Positions 1 to 11,018 of a stretch of DNA of 50,226 nt are shown here, one piece after another; within the stretch, counting starts at the first letter, position 1; every line of letters begins with the position of its first letter. Origin of the DNA: Polysphondylium violaceum (lineage: Eukaryota; Evosea; Eumycetozoa; Dictyosteliales; Dictyosteliaceae). The stretch is taken from positions 1-50,226 of the forward strand of contig AJWJ01000121.1 in NCBI GenBank assembly GCA_000277445.1. Direction: 5' to 3'. Under the pieces are notes generated by a model. The model had not been told where the DNA came from. It made no database searches and worked only from the letters and a program-made list of their open reading frames with translations. The position numbers and the translations under genes were made by a program.

Positions 1-175
1 AAAAAAAAAGAAAAATCTAGAATCTAACTACAACTTTTCTTTTTAAATAAATGATAAATTTATGATAGATATCATTTTGAAACAATATTGAGACTGTGTA
101 TGTGTTTGATAACATTGAGCTCTTGCACTTAGGATTAGGAAGTGTAAATAAATAAATAAAATAAACTTTGTGTGT
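1..175. other. 3' flank of the RPC7 gene, non-coding
   Basis: AT-rich sequence beyond the RPC7 stop codon on the minus strand. It contains short A/T runs and an AAATAAATAAATAAAATAAA stretch, which could serve as polyadenylation signals on either strand. I see no coding sequence. Confidence 0.5.
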
Positions 176-907
176 TTAAAAGTTTGCTTCATCATCACCA
201 TCTAAATTATTATTATTATTAGATATTATTAGTTTTCTTGATATATATGATAGTTATCAAATAAACAACAAAACAACACTTACCACTATCATCATCGTCA
301 TCATCATCCTCTAAATCATTTTGAAGATATTCATCATTTTCCATATCAGACTCTTCTTCTTCTTCTTCTTCACCATCTTCACCTTCTTTATTTTCCTCGC
401 CACCCTCTTCTTCTTGTTTTGCAATTTCATCCAAAGACTTTAATGCTGTATTCATCTTCTTTTTAGGTTTCTTTCTATTAAATATTAATTCATAAGGTAC
501 ATAGCCAACTGATACTGGTAATTTATTGATAATTGATGTATTCAACTCTTTAGTTGAACTTTGAAATCTATTTGAATATCTATCAACTCCATCTAATAGA
601 TGGATACATAGATTGATTAATGAATGATAAATAATGATTATCGGATTAGCTCTCTACATATCTACATACCTCTTTGCGCCAATATTATCTTTTCGGTATT
701 TAAATTATATTTTGAGTATGCAGCATTCTGACGATACTTCATAGCGGTGAATGTCATTGGATAGTTGTGATAATCGATTGTGGGTAAATAGGGTATATCT
801 TTTCTGGGTGGATAGAGTGGCGGAGGAATCTTTGACAATAAGGCCTCCTTCTTCTTTGCATCCTCGTCATCTTCATCGTCTATATCATCTCTTCTATTAT
901 TATACAT
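176..907 (-). CDS. polr3g: RNA polymerase III subunit RPC7 (POLR3G/Rpc31-like)
   Basis: Subunit of the Pol III-specific RPC3/6/7 initiation subcomplex, nuclear, used for tRNA and 5S transcription. Three exons join in phase: 907-670, 592-284 and 201-176, giving about 190 aa. The N-terminal part has the PPPLYPP motif that corresponds to PPPLFPP in animal RPC7. The first splice creates RDGVDRYSNRF, which aligns with the RDVERYSDKY-type core of POLR3G. The C-terminal half is a long Glu/Asp tract ending DDEANF, like the acidic DDNMDEA tail of the family. The start is uncertain. ATG at 907 is the first in-frame Met of the conserved region, but an upstream TTTTCATTCAG acceptor-like site near 950 would allow another 5' exon. 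The last exon is only 26 nt. Its start lies about 210 bp from the divergent STRIP gene. Confidence 0.8.
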
Positions 908-1118
908 CTTATATCTATACTCTTTGACACACCCACCAATGAACGAATCTGAATGAAAAATGATCAAAGAAAAATTCAAAAAAACTTTAAAAAAAAAATG
1001 CAAAAAATGATGGTTTTATCAGTTTTTTAAATTGAATTAGATATATTTAGTTGATTTGTTCTCGGTGTTATTGGGCGCACTGCCAAAATCTGTTTATTCT
1101 CAATTTCTAGCACACATT

Positions 1119-4100
1119 ATGGAAAGAGATATAGATCAACAGGGAACAGTTGAGGTAGAGATCACTGATATACAAGAAGATGAAAACAACAATATACCAC
1201 CACTGTTGCCAACTATAGAATTGGTTGAAGAGAATGACAGTAATCAACAACAACAACAACAACAGCAGCAACTAGAAGAGGATGATCAAGAGGAGGAAGG
1301 GTGTTTTAGTGATTCAAACTTTCAGGAATCTGATCAATTTATCAATGAAATCAATCAACTTTACTCTTACTCTGAACTCAATATACTCAAGAAATCTGAT
1401 CTCTCGAATCAATTCTATTCAAATCTTTTACAATTTTGCAATAGTTATTATCCAGAGATTTTAAATCAAACCAAACCAATGGGAATTACAAATGACAACA
1501 GACATTCAATCTCTAGTAGTGGTGGTAGCGTTGTGACAGCAACCCTACTTAAACCCATTGTTGTTAAATGGAATGATTTAGATGTAGACATAAAGAATGA
1601 ATATATACAATTGTGTATGGAAATGTTGGAATGTTCATTCAAAGGAAACAGTGTTTTGTATCAAAAGTATCTAACAAGATTAAGATTCATTTGGTATATA
1701 GCTCAAGGTGTTAGAGATGAATATGATCAATCTATTGCTCTTCAATTAAAGTATTCAAAATCAAATTGTAAACTACTCTATGATAATCAGATCTTACCGA
1801 TTCTATTAAAATCTTTAGTATTATGTTCAAAGTAAGCATTATGTAATATAGTGATAATATGATAAGAAGAAGACTCTAATATCCATAAATAGAATATCAA
1901 ATGAACAAATAGTAGTTAAACCTCCAATACAACAACAAGATAGTAATAACACTAATACACCATTGAGGAAACATCATCATAGTCACCATCAAAACAATAG
2001 TAACAATAATAGTAAAAATAATAGTTTAAATATAAAGATTAATGTAAAGAAATCAGATCCAATGATGAGTATTTTATTGGATATCATATATCTCATTCTT
2101 GTGAATAATCAAGAAAATATAAATATACAATCAGATATTATGGGTGGGGGGAGTGATGACGATGGTGATATTGAATCAAATACAACAACAACACTAACAT
2201 CTGATAGTATTGTTCAAGTTATGATTCAATTGTTGTGTGAATTTAACGAAATTGAAGGTAATGTTTATCCAATTAAAAAGATATTGTTGGTATTTAACAA
2301 ATCAATTCAAATCTATTTTGGATCATTGGAATCTCTTAAACGTAGAAAACAAGAACGTCTGGCAAAAGCCAACTATCAACATACATTTAAATCGCGTACT
2401 AGTGATATATCAAACTTTATTAAATCAACATCACGTTATCACCATATTTTAAGAAACAATGCTCAACTTCATAAAGTAAATTCTCACTTTTTAGGTACAT
2501 CCAAAGAATATAAATCATTTGATCTCCTTCATCTTCCTCCATCACTCTCTGAATCCCTAAATCTCCTTGAATCCCATCTCTATCCTCCTGAACCAGTTAG
2601 AAAAGAAATTGGTGTAAATTATTATAACAATAGTTATGATAGTAATAGTAAAAATAATAATAGTAGTAATAATAGTAATAATATAACTAAACCTCGTATT
2701 TTATTAGAGAATCCAACAAATTTTGAAAGATTTTATGTATGTATTCTCCATTATAGTTTACACACGTACACATGGATTTAATAAATATACTAACATAGAT
2801 GATAAAAACAGTGTATGAATGTTGGTAATTTATCAAAGATTGTAATTATATTACTTAAAATTATATTGGCAGCAGCACCAATTAAAAGCTATACGGGACC
2901 CATTAATTTAATGGCAGAGATTGTCATTGATGCACCATCACCTGGATCATCGGCCTCGTTGATTGAAACAATGCAATCGGCAGTTGATTTTCTCAGACAC
3001 AAAGAAATCATTTCCAAATCAACTCTAAGTATACTTTTATTACTTTTAAAACATTCTAAATTTAATCGTATGTCTTTTTATTATAATTAATATACGTCCA
3101 TACTACATCTACTAATACTATTAATGCTGTACATATATAAAGAACATCTTCAATTTGAATATATAACTAAAATATTATATGAATCAAATGCAATTGTTTT
3201 ATTATATAAATGTTTAAATTTAGAATCGATTGAAAAACATCTTTACTCTCAAAACTTTATTGGTAGTGAAGAGTATTTTAATATATCATCACCATCATCA
3301 AATGCATCTTCAATAACAACAACATCCTCACTCTCTTTGTCAACATCAGGTGCATCATCTCAAACTCAACAACAACCAATTCAAGAAAATTGGAGAAATT
3401 ATTTCAGTACCATTTGTATATTACGTATCATTCAAAAAATTATTAAACATCATCCACCAAGAATATATTCTCTACCATTAACTAAATCAGCTGTAAGTAT
3501 TTGTATAAGTGTGTGTACATATTATCTATATTGACTCTAACCAAACACAACAATAGAATATATTGAAGAAATATATTCAATTAGATCAACTTCATCAGAA
3601 ACCTTTAATTAGATACTATAGTTTAAAGGTAATGAAATCTCTAGTCCCCTATTTAAACAAAAAATGGAAACAAAGTATGTTGTTTTTTTACTATTCAAAC
3701 CTCAATTTATTCAAAATATTAACACTCTTCATTATTTAGACAACATGAAAGCTATAACAGATATTTATCTATATGTACCAATTCATATAAATGACCATTG
3801 GTTAACTAATCAAAGCCAACTTTCAGATCATGATCAAAATGTAAATATCTACCCCCTTTTTTTTATTTTTAAAAAGCCCCGCCCACTCACACAAAATATC
3901 TCAATATCACCATCATTTTTAAAATATCTTTTTAGATTTTTGAGTCCAACATTCAAGAAAGAATTGAAGAATATCATAAATCCAATTATGAATTGTGGTA
4001 TCAATATAATCATCGTCATCACCAAACCTATGATATCTTTTACAAAACTGTAATCGACGGCGTCACAATGACAGACAATTCCTCTTCTGCTTCTTCAACG

Positions 4101-4334
4101 AGCATCGATAAAATACCCATCCTATTGGAAATGGGTCCCTATGAGGAAATACTGGATTTTGACAATGTAAAGCTATCTAGTGAGGAAAAGAATAGAGCGC
4201 TCTCTCAAGATTTGGATAACTTGGATCAAGGCGAGTCGTCAATTATCTTTGTGCAAGACTCTTTGGAGGACAATTTATTATTTGAGAAATGGAATATTCA
4301 AAAACCTTTGTTCTCAAATACCAAACACCACTGA
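1119..4334 (+). CDS. STRIP1/2 (Far11/FAM40) homologue, STRIPAK complex scaffold
   Basis: Striatin-interacting protein, a core scaffold of the PP2A-containing STRIPAK complex, which acts in Hippo/MST kinase and cytoskeletal signalling. Seven exons keep phase: 1119-1831, 1893-2736, 2812-3067, 3143-3492, 3557-3674, 3740-3840 and 3936-4334, giving 926 aa. Family matches appear in order: an N-terminal segment around ELYSY-like LYSYSEL, then a block with LLKIILAAAP, RHKEIISKS and LLLLLKHSKFN, followed after splicing by LQFEYITKIL, and near the end NMKAITDIYLYV and INDHWL, all as in human STRIP1. The N-terminus has a polyQ/Glu insertion and the middle has Asn/Ser-rich insertions typical of dictyostelids. 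The start is the first Met after an upstream in-frame open stretch that has no ATG. It is one of the largest multi-exon genes in the window. Confidence 0.9.
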
Positions 4335-4440
4335 TATCTCTAGGAGTGACATTCCAACCACACTCAATTATCTTAGCTTTTCGAAAATTCAATTTCTCGG
4401 CGTGTGGCGATTTAGACCCTGGGCGGTTGAGAGACTGAGA
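4331..4440. other. GC-rich, potentially structured block just past the STRIP stop
   Basis: About 110 bp with near 48 percent GC sits between the STRIP stop and a long A/T-rich gap. Complementary segments nest: TCTC 4337-4340 with GAGA 4431-4434, CAACC 4355-4359 with GGTTG 4425-4429, and ACAC 4360-4363 with GTGT 4402-4405. It could be a structured 3' UTR element, a small non-coding RNA, or alternative coding sequence. No family is recognised. Confidence 0.3.
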
Positions 4441-5185
4441 CAAAAATCATTGGCGAAAAAAAACGCTCGAAATAAAAATTTTTTTTTTAAAAAAAAAAAA
4501 TAAAAATAAAAATAATATCAAAAAGTGAGAGGAGAAGAGTTGGAGTTAATCATACTTTATAGCAGCAGCAGCAACGATAACTCATAGTATTAGTACTTAC
4601 GCACAATTAATATTAGTAGTCGTTCGATTGTGTAGTACACACACCAAACTTTTTTGTTGATTCACTATTTGATTGTGTGTATGTGTGTTGGAGAACATCC
4701 CCATATTCAACCTCATTTTGTAGTAGATAATAATCATTATATTGTAAGTACTGCAGAGTCACACCACCATCAACAAACTTGTTGTCAATATTTATATATA
4801 TATGGAAATAAAATTTTGTCATTTATTTCTGTTTGTGGCGTGTGTGTTTAAATTAATTTTTATATGTCTGTTTTTTATGTGATCTCGGATGATGATGTGT
4901 TTTTAAAATTTCGGTTCCCTTTTTGAAAAAAAAAAAAAAAAAAGAAAAAGTTTCAAAACATACAAATCTGGCCTATGAAATCTATTTGTTTGTCTTTTTT
5001 AAACACATACTAGTGTGATTGATTGTGATTGTGAGTGGTACATCAATAATAATATTAAAAAGGTTTTCTTTTTTTCCAATATAAATTGAATCTAATTTCG
5101 TCAATCCTTACTCTTTATAATTTTAATTCTTTGGTTTAGTAATTGTAATTATTTATTCTATTGTATGTTGTTTGTAGTCGTGGTA

Positions 5186-5220
5186 GATAGATAGATAGAT
5201 AGACAGACAGGTAGATAGTA
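5186..5220. repeat. GATA/GACA microsatellite
   Basis: Tandem TAGA units followed by CAGACAGG and TAGATAG in non-coding DNA upstream of the P5B ATPase. Confidence 0.8.
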
Positions 5221-5639
5221 GTAATAATTGATATACACATGTGAAACCTATAATCTCAATCTTTTCAATCTAAGATATCGACAAACAACAAACTTTAAAG
5301 ACTATTCTGTTGTATTGCTGTTACTCTTTTAATACACTTGCGTGTTTATTTCAAAATAATTTATTTTTACCCCAAATATCACCTCACCACCCCATTATAA
5401 TTTTATATTTTTATATTTTAAAAAATCAACATATGTAGGCGAATAGCAGCAAGAGGTGGAGGTGAGTGGGGGTGGTAATAGTGTAAATCTAAAACTTTAA
5501 TTTTTCACCACTGTATTTTATTCATTCAATTTCATCCATCATAGGTGAGGAGAAGAAGAGAAAGAACAAGTGAGACTAAAGCAGTAACAACAAAGAGAGT
5601 GGAGGAGGACATTTCTTTTATTTCTTTTTATTTATGTAT

Positions 5640-5702
5640 TGTGTCTGTTGTCTGTTGTCTGTTTGTGTCTATTGTGATTGTCTGTTGTCTGTTGTCTTTG
5701 TT
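5640..5702. repeat. Degenerate TGTCTGT tandem repeat
   Basis: Repeated TGTCTGT and TTGTCTG units, broken once by TGTGTCTATTGTGAT. It lies about 220 bp upstream of the P5B ATPase start. Confidence 0.6.
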
Positions 5703-5920
5703 TACTTTATATATTCCGATACTATTTCAAAAGTTTAATAAATAATATTACTATATTAACTCTTGTTCCCATACATCCCTACACCAGGTTACAATAAAAG
5801 GATATTTGTAGTTGTTGTACAATATTTATTGTATCATTAGAGTTGATTATAATAGTACAGAGATAGATATCAATACACATATAGAGATAGATATACAAGC
5901 TATAACAACTCAAATCAATC

Positions 5921-8900
5921 ATGGGAGAGAAAACTAAAGATTATACAAAAAAATTAAAAAATCATGCAAACAGATTTGTTGAAAATGATGAAGTTTTGGT
6001 ATGTGTGTGCTGTTGTTGATTAAGATAGTCAATTTCAATCAATTTCAATCAACTTCACAATCAATCGATCGATCAAATATTAATACTATAGGATTTATAC
6101 ACATACATAGGATATAGATTATATGAGAGGATACAAGAAAACCTTGACAAATGCAATTATTCACTATGGATTAATAGTATTGAGTGCAGGTATATTGTTG
6201 TTGGTTTATCATTGGTTCCCAAGATGGGCAATCAAGATGAGACTTCAAGAATCATCTTTGGCCGAGGCAGATTACATTTACGTTAAATCCAAAGATAAAA
6301 AGTATCAATTATGCAAGGTGAGTCAATTTGCACTTGGCAAAGGTGGCCTCACATTGCCCAGCGATCAATTGGTAAAGATGATTGAATTCAAATTTACACG
6401 TTTGTTTTACAATGCCGGTCAAAATGTATTTGAGCGTCCCGAAGCCCGTACCCAATACACTCGTGCAGAGATTGCCGATCTCTGCAAAAGAGGTCTCAAC
6501 ACCGATCTCTACAACAAGGGCAAGGATCTCCACGGACCCAATTTTATCGATGTGCCAATGAAATCCATTCCCCGTCTATTGATGGAAGAAGTACTCCATC
6601 CCTTTTTTATTTTCCAAATCTACAGTATTGGGCTCTGGTGTGCTGAGGCCTACTATTACTATGCTGGTGCTATTCTTTTGATTGCCACCATTTCTGCCGG
6701 TTTCACATTGTTTGAGACAAGAAACAATCTCAAGCGTTTGGGCGAGATTGCTCGTTACAAGTGCACTGTGAGCGTTTTGAGAAACGGTGTCTATGAAGAG
6801 GTGCTCTCTGACAGTCTTGTTCCTGGCGATATTATCGAAATCAAGAAATCACTCTTGTTGCCCTGCGACATGACCCTCTTGACTGGTACAGTAATTCTCA
6901 ACGAGTCTATGTTGACAGGTGAGTCGATCCCCGTCACCAAATACTCATTGGAAGAGTGCTCTGGCAACAATCTCTCTGTCGATGGAAATGTAAATAAACG
7001 TTGTGCAATGTCTGGCGGCACCATGGTTGTCAAGACTCAATCCAAAGACAATGAAAAGATTTTGGCCATGATTACCAAGACCAGCTGGCTCACCACCAAG
7101 GGTGGCCTCGTCCTCAGTATGTTGTATCCCAAGGAAAGCCATTTCAAGTTTTTCGAACAATCTGTCAAGTTTTTGATGGTCCTCTGTGGTATTGCTTTGG
7201 TTGGTTTTGCTATTAGTGTTTGGAGAATGTTAGAGTTGAAAGACATTGAAATCTCTCACACTGAAATTGTCATTAGAGCCCTCGATCTCATCACCATTGT
7301 GGTGCCACCCGCTCTTCCTATGGCACAGTCGGTAGGTACTGGTTTCTCTATTGTTCGTCTCAAGGCCAAAAAGATTTTCTGTATCTCTCCACCAAGAGTA
7401 AGTATGGCTGGTAAAATTGAAGTATATTGCTTTGACAAGACTGGTACTCTTACCGAAGATGGTCTTGATCTTTTGGGTGTCCTCCCCGTCCACAATCAAT
7501 CGTTTTCGCCCATTGTCACCGAGTTTGGCAGAATGACTGGACCCTTGGTCTTGACAATGGCCACCTGTCACACATTGGCCTACATTGACGAACAAGTCTC
7601 TGGTGATCCACTCGAGGAAAAGATCTTTAAAGCCACAAACTCTCATTTAAACGACACTCATGAAAAGTTTTGTGCCACCATAAAGTTGGAAAAGGTCAAT
7701 AGCCAATCCCAACTCTCACCAGAACATAGTTACCCCGTCGATTGCACCGCTCTCGAGAGCTCTGATGAAATTGCCCTTGTCGATAGATTTGAATTCCAAT
7801 CGGCACTCCAAAGAATGAGTGTGATTGTCAGAGGTATCAACTCGACCACTTTTGAGCCAACCTCTAGCGATATGGCCATTGTCAAAGGTTCACCAGAAAT
7901 GATGAAAAAACTCTCTGTCCCCGAATCAATTCCCAAAGATTTTGACCACGTTCTCTCTACCTACACCAAAAAGGGTTATCGTGTGTTGGGCTGCGGCTAC
8001 AAGGAATGGACCACCACCTATGAAGGCAAAACCAAAGAAGATATTAGAGAAGAGGCCGAAAAAGATTTATTCTTTTTGGGCTTTATCATTATGGAAAACA
8101 AAATCAAACCAGAGACTCCTCCTGCACTCAAAGTCCTCAAGGACGCCGAAATTCGTTTGATTATGGTCACTGGTGATAATGTGTTGACTGCCGTCAGTGT
8201 GTCCAGAGAGTGTGGTATCGTGCCACAAGACCAAACCATCTTTATGTCTGAACTCGTCAAGGATGAAAATGGTGCCTCTAAAATCACTTGGACCGATGTA
8301 ACTAGCGCCGACGAAGCTGTTCCCTATAAATTGGACAGCCACACACTCACTGTCGACAATGGTAGCTATGACTTTGAAAACTACTCTCTTGCCATCACTG
8401 GTGATTGCTGGAAGGTTTTCTATGAAGATTTCAAATTGAATGGTCCAAGCATTGGATTCAATCAAATGCTCAGAAAAGGTTCCATTTTTGCACGTATGAC
8501 CCCTGATCAAAAACAAAATCTCGTTGAAGAACTTCAAGCCAAGAACCTCTATGTCGGTATGTGTGGTGACGGTGCCAATGATTGTGGTGCCTTGAAAGCT
8601 GCCCACGTTGGTATCTCTCTCTCGCTTGCCGAGGCCTCTATTGCTGCTCCCTTTACCTCCACCATTACCAATGTCTCTTGCACCCACAATTTAATTAGAG
8701 AAGGTCGTGCCTCTTTGTCTGTCAGTTTTAAGCTTTTCCAATTCATTGGCATGTACTCTTTGATTCAGTTCTCTCAAGTCATTCTCTTGTATGTCGTTGG
8801 TTCAGTGCTCACTAATTTCATGTATCTCTATCAAGACTTGTGGCTCATCTTTCCATTGGTCATTTTCATGGGTAGAACCGAACCTTGCACCAAGCTATCG

Positions 8901-9476
8901 GTGAAAAGACCCTCTAGTAGACTCATTTCCGTAGCCGTCATTGGCTCCCTCTTGACCCAAGTCGCATTGGTCGGTGCATTCCTTTCCATTGTATTTGTCT
9001 TGGTTCAACGTGAAAAATGGTACAAAGAGACAGGCTCTACCAAATCAACATTCAATATGAACCATGAGCAAATTGAAGAACAAAAACTCAATTACATTTG
9101 TGCAAGTCTCTTTGTCTTTGGTAATTTCCAATACTCAATTATGGCTCTTATTTATTCATGGGGTAAACCTTTCCTCAAACCAATCTATACCAATCGTTTC
9201 CTGTTTGGTTGTTTCTTTGTCTCTTTGGCAACCTCGTTTATCTGTCTTTTCGTGCCAATTGGCAGTTTTGTTTTCACTGGAGACGTCACAATGGCTTGGA
9301 AATTAAAGATTTTAGTTTTACTCGCCATCAATTACTTTATCGCCATCAGTGCAGAAATGGGAATCATTTTCCTTAAAAACAAATACTCTCAAAGAAAGAG
9401 AAAGCAAAAGCGTGCTCTTGCATCCAAAGTTGAAGTAAAAGGAACTATTAATAATCAATATGCTAGTATTAATTAA
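5921..9476 (+). CDS. P5B-type P-type ATPase (ATP13A2/YPK9-like)
   Basis: Polytopic cation-pump family member. P5B proteins act in endolysosomes, and animal ATP13A2/3 export polyamines. Two exons: 5921-5998 and 6111-9476, joined in phase 0 to give about 1147 aa. The join reads ENDEVL then DIDYMRGYKKT, matching the P5 N-terminal domain. Motifs seen: TGES at about residues 295-298; PPALP in the fourth core membrane helix at about 425-429, which marks P5B rather than P5A (PPELP); phosphorylation motif DKTGTLT with Asp near 468; TGDN; and GDGAND at about 845-850. Several hydrophobic helices follow. All catalytic motifs are intact. Coding GC is much higher than in the surroundings. By family it may correspond to D. 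discoideum Kil2, a phagosomal P5 ATPase needed for bacterial killing; that orthology is inference. Confidence 0.95.
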
Positions 9477-9796
9477 TTTAATTCATTAATACTATTGCAT
9501 CCTATTAATAGTCCTTATTCCATTAAATTTTAACCCTCCCCATCCTCGCATATCTTGAAAATTCATAAAATAAATTTTTTATTTGTTTTTATAACACAAC
9601 AACAACAACAATATGTGTACCTTTATAAGAGATAGGTATCATTTGAATAGGGATAAACAATGGATGGACATGGAATCTTTGATAACACCAAGTAACTGGT
9701 TTTTTGCTTTTTTTCCCAAAATTCTCACTATTTTTGTGTCGCGCGCAAAACGAAAAAATCAAATCTTTGTGAAACAGAATCGAATATTTAGAAATC
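9477..9796. other. Intergenic region with a GCGCGC core near the ADAT2 start
   Basis: AT-rich spacer between two genes on the same strand. The only GC-rich feature is GTCGCGCGC ending at 9746, about 50 bp before the ADAT2 start codon. No gene is seen. Confidence 0.45.
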
Positions 9797-10845
9797 ATGT
9801 CAGATCTATTCACATGTAAAACTATAGAGGAATTGGATGAAAATGAAAAGAAGGATTACGAAAAACATTGCACTTTTATGAGGGCCGCTATCGAAGAAGT
9901 AAATATCAGATACTGAAAAGAGGAACATTAGACATGATATTAATAGTTAAGTTATTCATTTGTAGGGTGAAAAAGCTTTTATCGAAGGAGAGGTTCCTGT
10001 TGCATGTGTTATTGTGCATAACGATACTATCATATCAAGAGGTTCAAATAAAACAAATATAAAGAAAAATGTATGTGTACACCTATATCTATCTTGTTTG
10101 AAGAGGACCATCTCTTTTACTATTCACACACATTATTAATAACATTAACAATAGGGTACTAGACATGCAGAACTAGAAGCATTTGATCAAATATTTTTAA
10201 ATAAAGAATTAAATGAAAAGTTTAAAGATGTATTATTACAAGAATGTACATTATATGTAACAGTTGAGCCTTGTTTAATGTGTGCAGCTGCTTTACAATT
10301 GGTCAAGATTAAAAAAGTTTATTTTGGTTGTTTTAATGAAAAGTTTGGGGGCAATGGTTCTGTTGTTCCTTTAAATAAGTCAGAGTATGTATAATGTAAA
10401 GATTCTTCCATTAGATAGGATATACGTGTATACTAATGATGAGTATAGGCTATCAAATGGAAGACCTTATTCATCAATATCAGGTCTATTAAAGAATGAA
10501 GCTATATTTTTACTACAAAAATTTTATAATCAAGAAAATAAAAAGGCACCTGTACCAAATAAGAGGAAGAGACTAGATCCTGAAGAATTACTCAAGCTTG
10601 CACCAACACCATTTTTATCTACAAATTTAACCACATCATCAACGACCACAGCTACAAAATCAACAAAAACAATAACTACAACACCAACAACCACCACATC
10701 GACTCTAACAAAATCCACCAAAACAACAACTATGACAACGACAATAAATTCAATGAATTCAGAAATCGATTCTGAAAAACAAGAAATCACTCAAATTCAA
10801 TTAGAAGAACAAACTAAGAGTATTCATTGTGATACGAGTAGATAA
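9797..10845 (+). CDS. adat2: tRNA-specific adenosine deaminase subunit ADAT2 (Tad2)
   Basis: Catalytic subunit of the ADAT2/ADAT3 heterodimer that converts A34 to inosine in tRNA anticodons. Four exons in phase: 9797-9898, 9966-10070, 10155-10384 and 10449-10845, giving 277 aa. The zinc deaminase signature is intact: HAE with His73 and Glu75, and PCLMC with Cys109 and Cys112. The ADAT2-specific GCFNEKFGGNGS segment follows (GCQNERFGGCGS in human). The last splice yields SELSNGRPYSSISG, matching the SADLPNTGRPF region. The C-terminus continues past the conserved FYNQEN with a basic patch (NKRKR) and a Thr-rich low-complexity tail of about 75 residues not present in animals. An alternative acceptor at 10414 would make a 34-nt intron and fits the family less well. 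Confidence 0.93.
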
Positions 10846-11018
10846 TAAATAATCAAATCTGTATATCTTTTAAACGATACAATATTCCTGTTCTGTTTAA
10901 TTTGGGAATCTTTGTCCACACAAATATCTAAATTTAAAGTTTTTTTTTAAAAAATTTTTTTGTTTCGATCGTTGAGCCATAGCGATAAAGATGTTATCAA
11001 TACAAACAGATAGAAAGA

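Larger units (their letters stand above)
4441..5920. other. Long intergenic region upstream of the P5B ATPase
   Basis: Roughly 1.5 kb of AT-rich DNA with no convincing gene. It holds A-runs (4926-4943), a GATA/GACA microsatellite near 5186-5220, and a degenerate TGTCTGT tandem tract at about 5640-5700. A transcribed 5' leader for the ATPase is possible, but nothing in the sequence proves it. Confidence 0.5.

Noticed and set aside
4243-4443. Minus-strand open frame of 66 codons over the STRIP 3' end
   Set aside because: It overlaps the conserved last STRIP exon and the GC-rich block and shows no family resemblance; its openness comes from base composition.
5545-5745. Plus-strand open frame with a hydrophobic Cys/Val/Ile-rich tail
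   Set aside because: It is produced by translating the TGTCTGT tandem tract; no start context or conserved segment.
8067-8687. Minus-strand open frame of 206 codons inside the P5B ATPase
   Set aside because: Antisense to the catalytic core of an intact ATPase; a shadow caused by the codon usage of the real gene.
10385-10418. A 34-nt intron in ADAT2 using the acceptor at 10414
   Set aside because: Too short for this genome; the 64-nt alternative ending at 10448 gives a better family match (SELSNGRPY).
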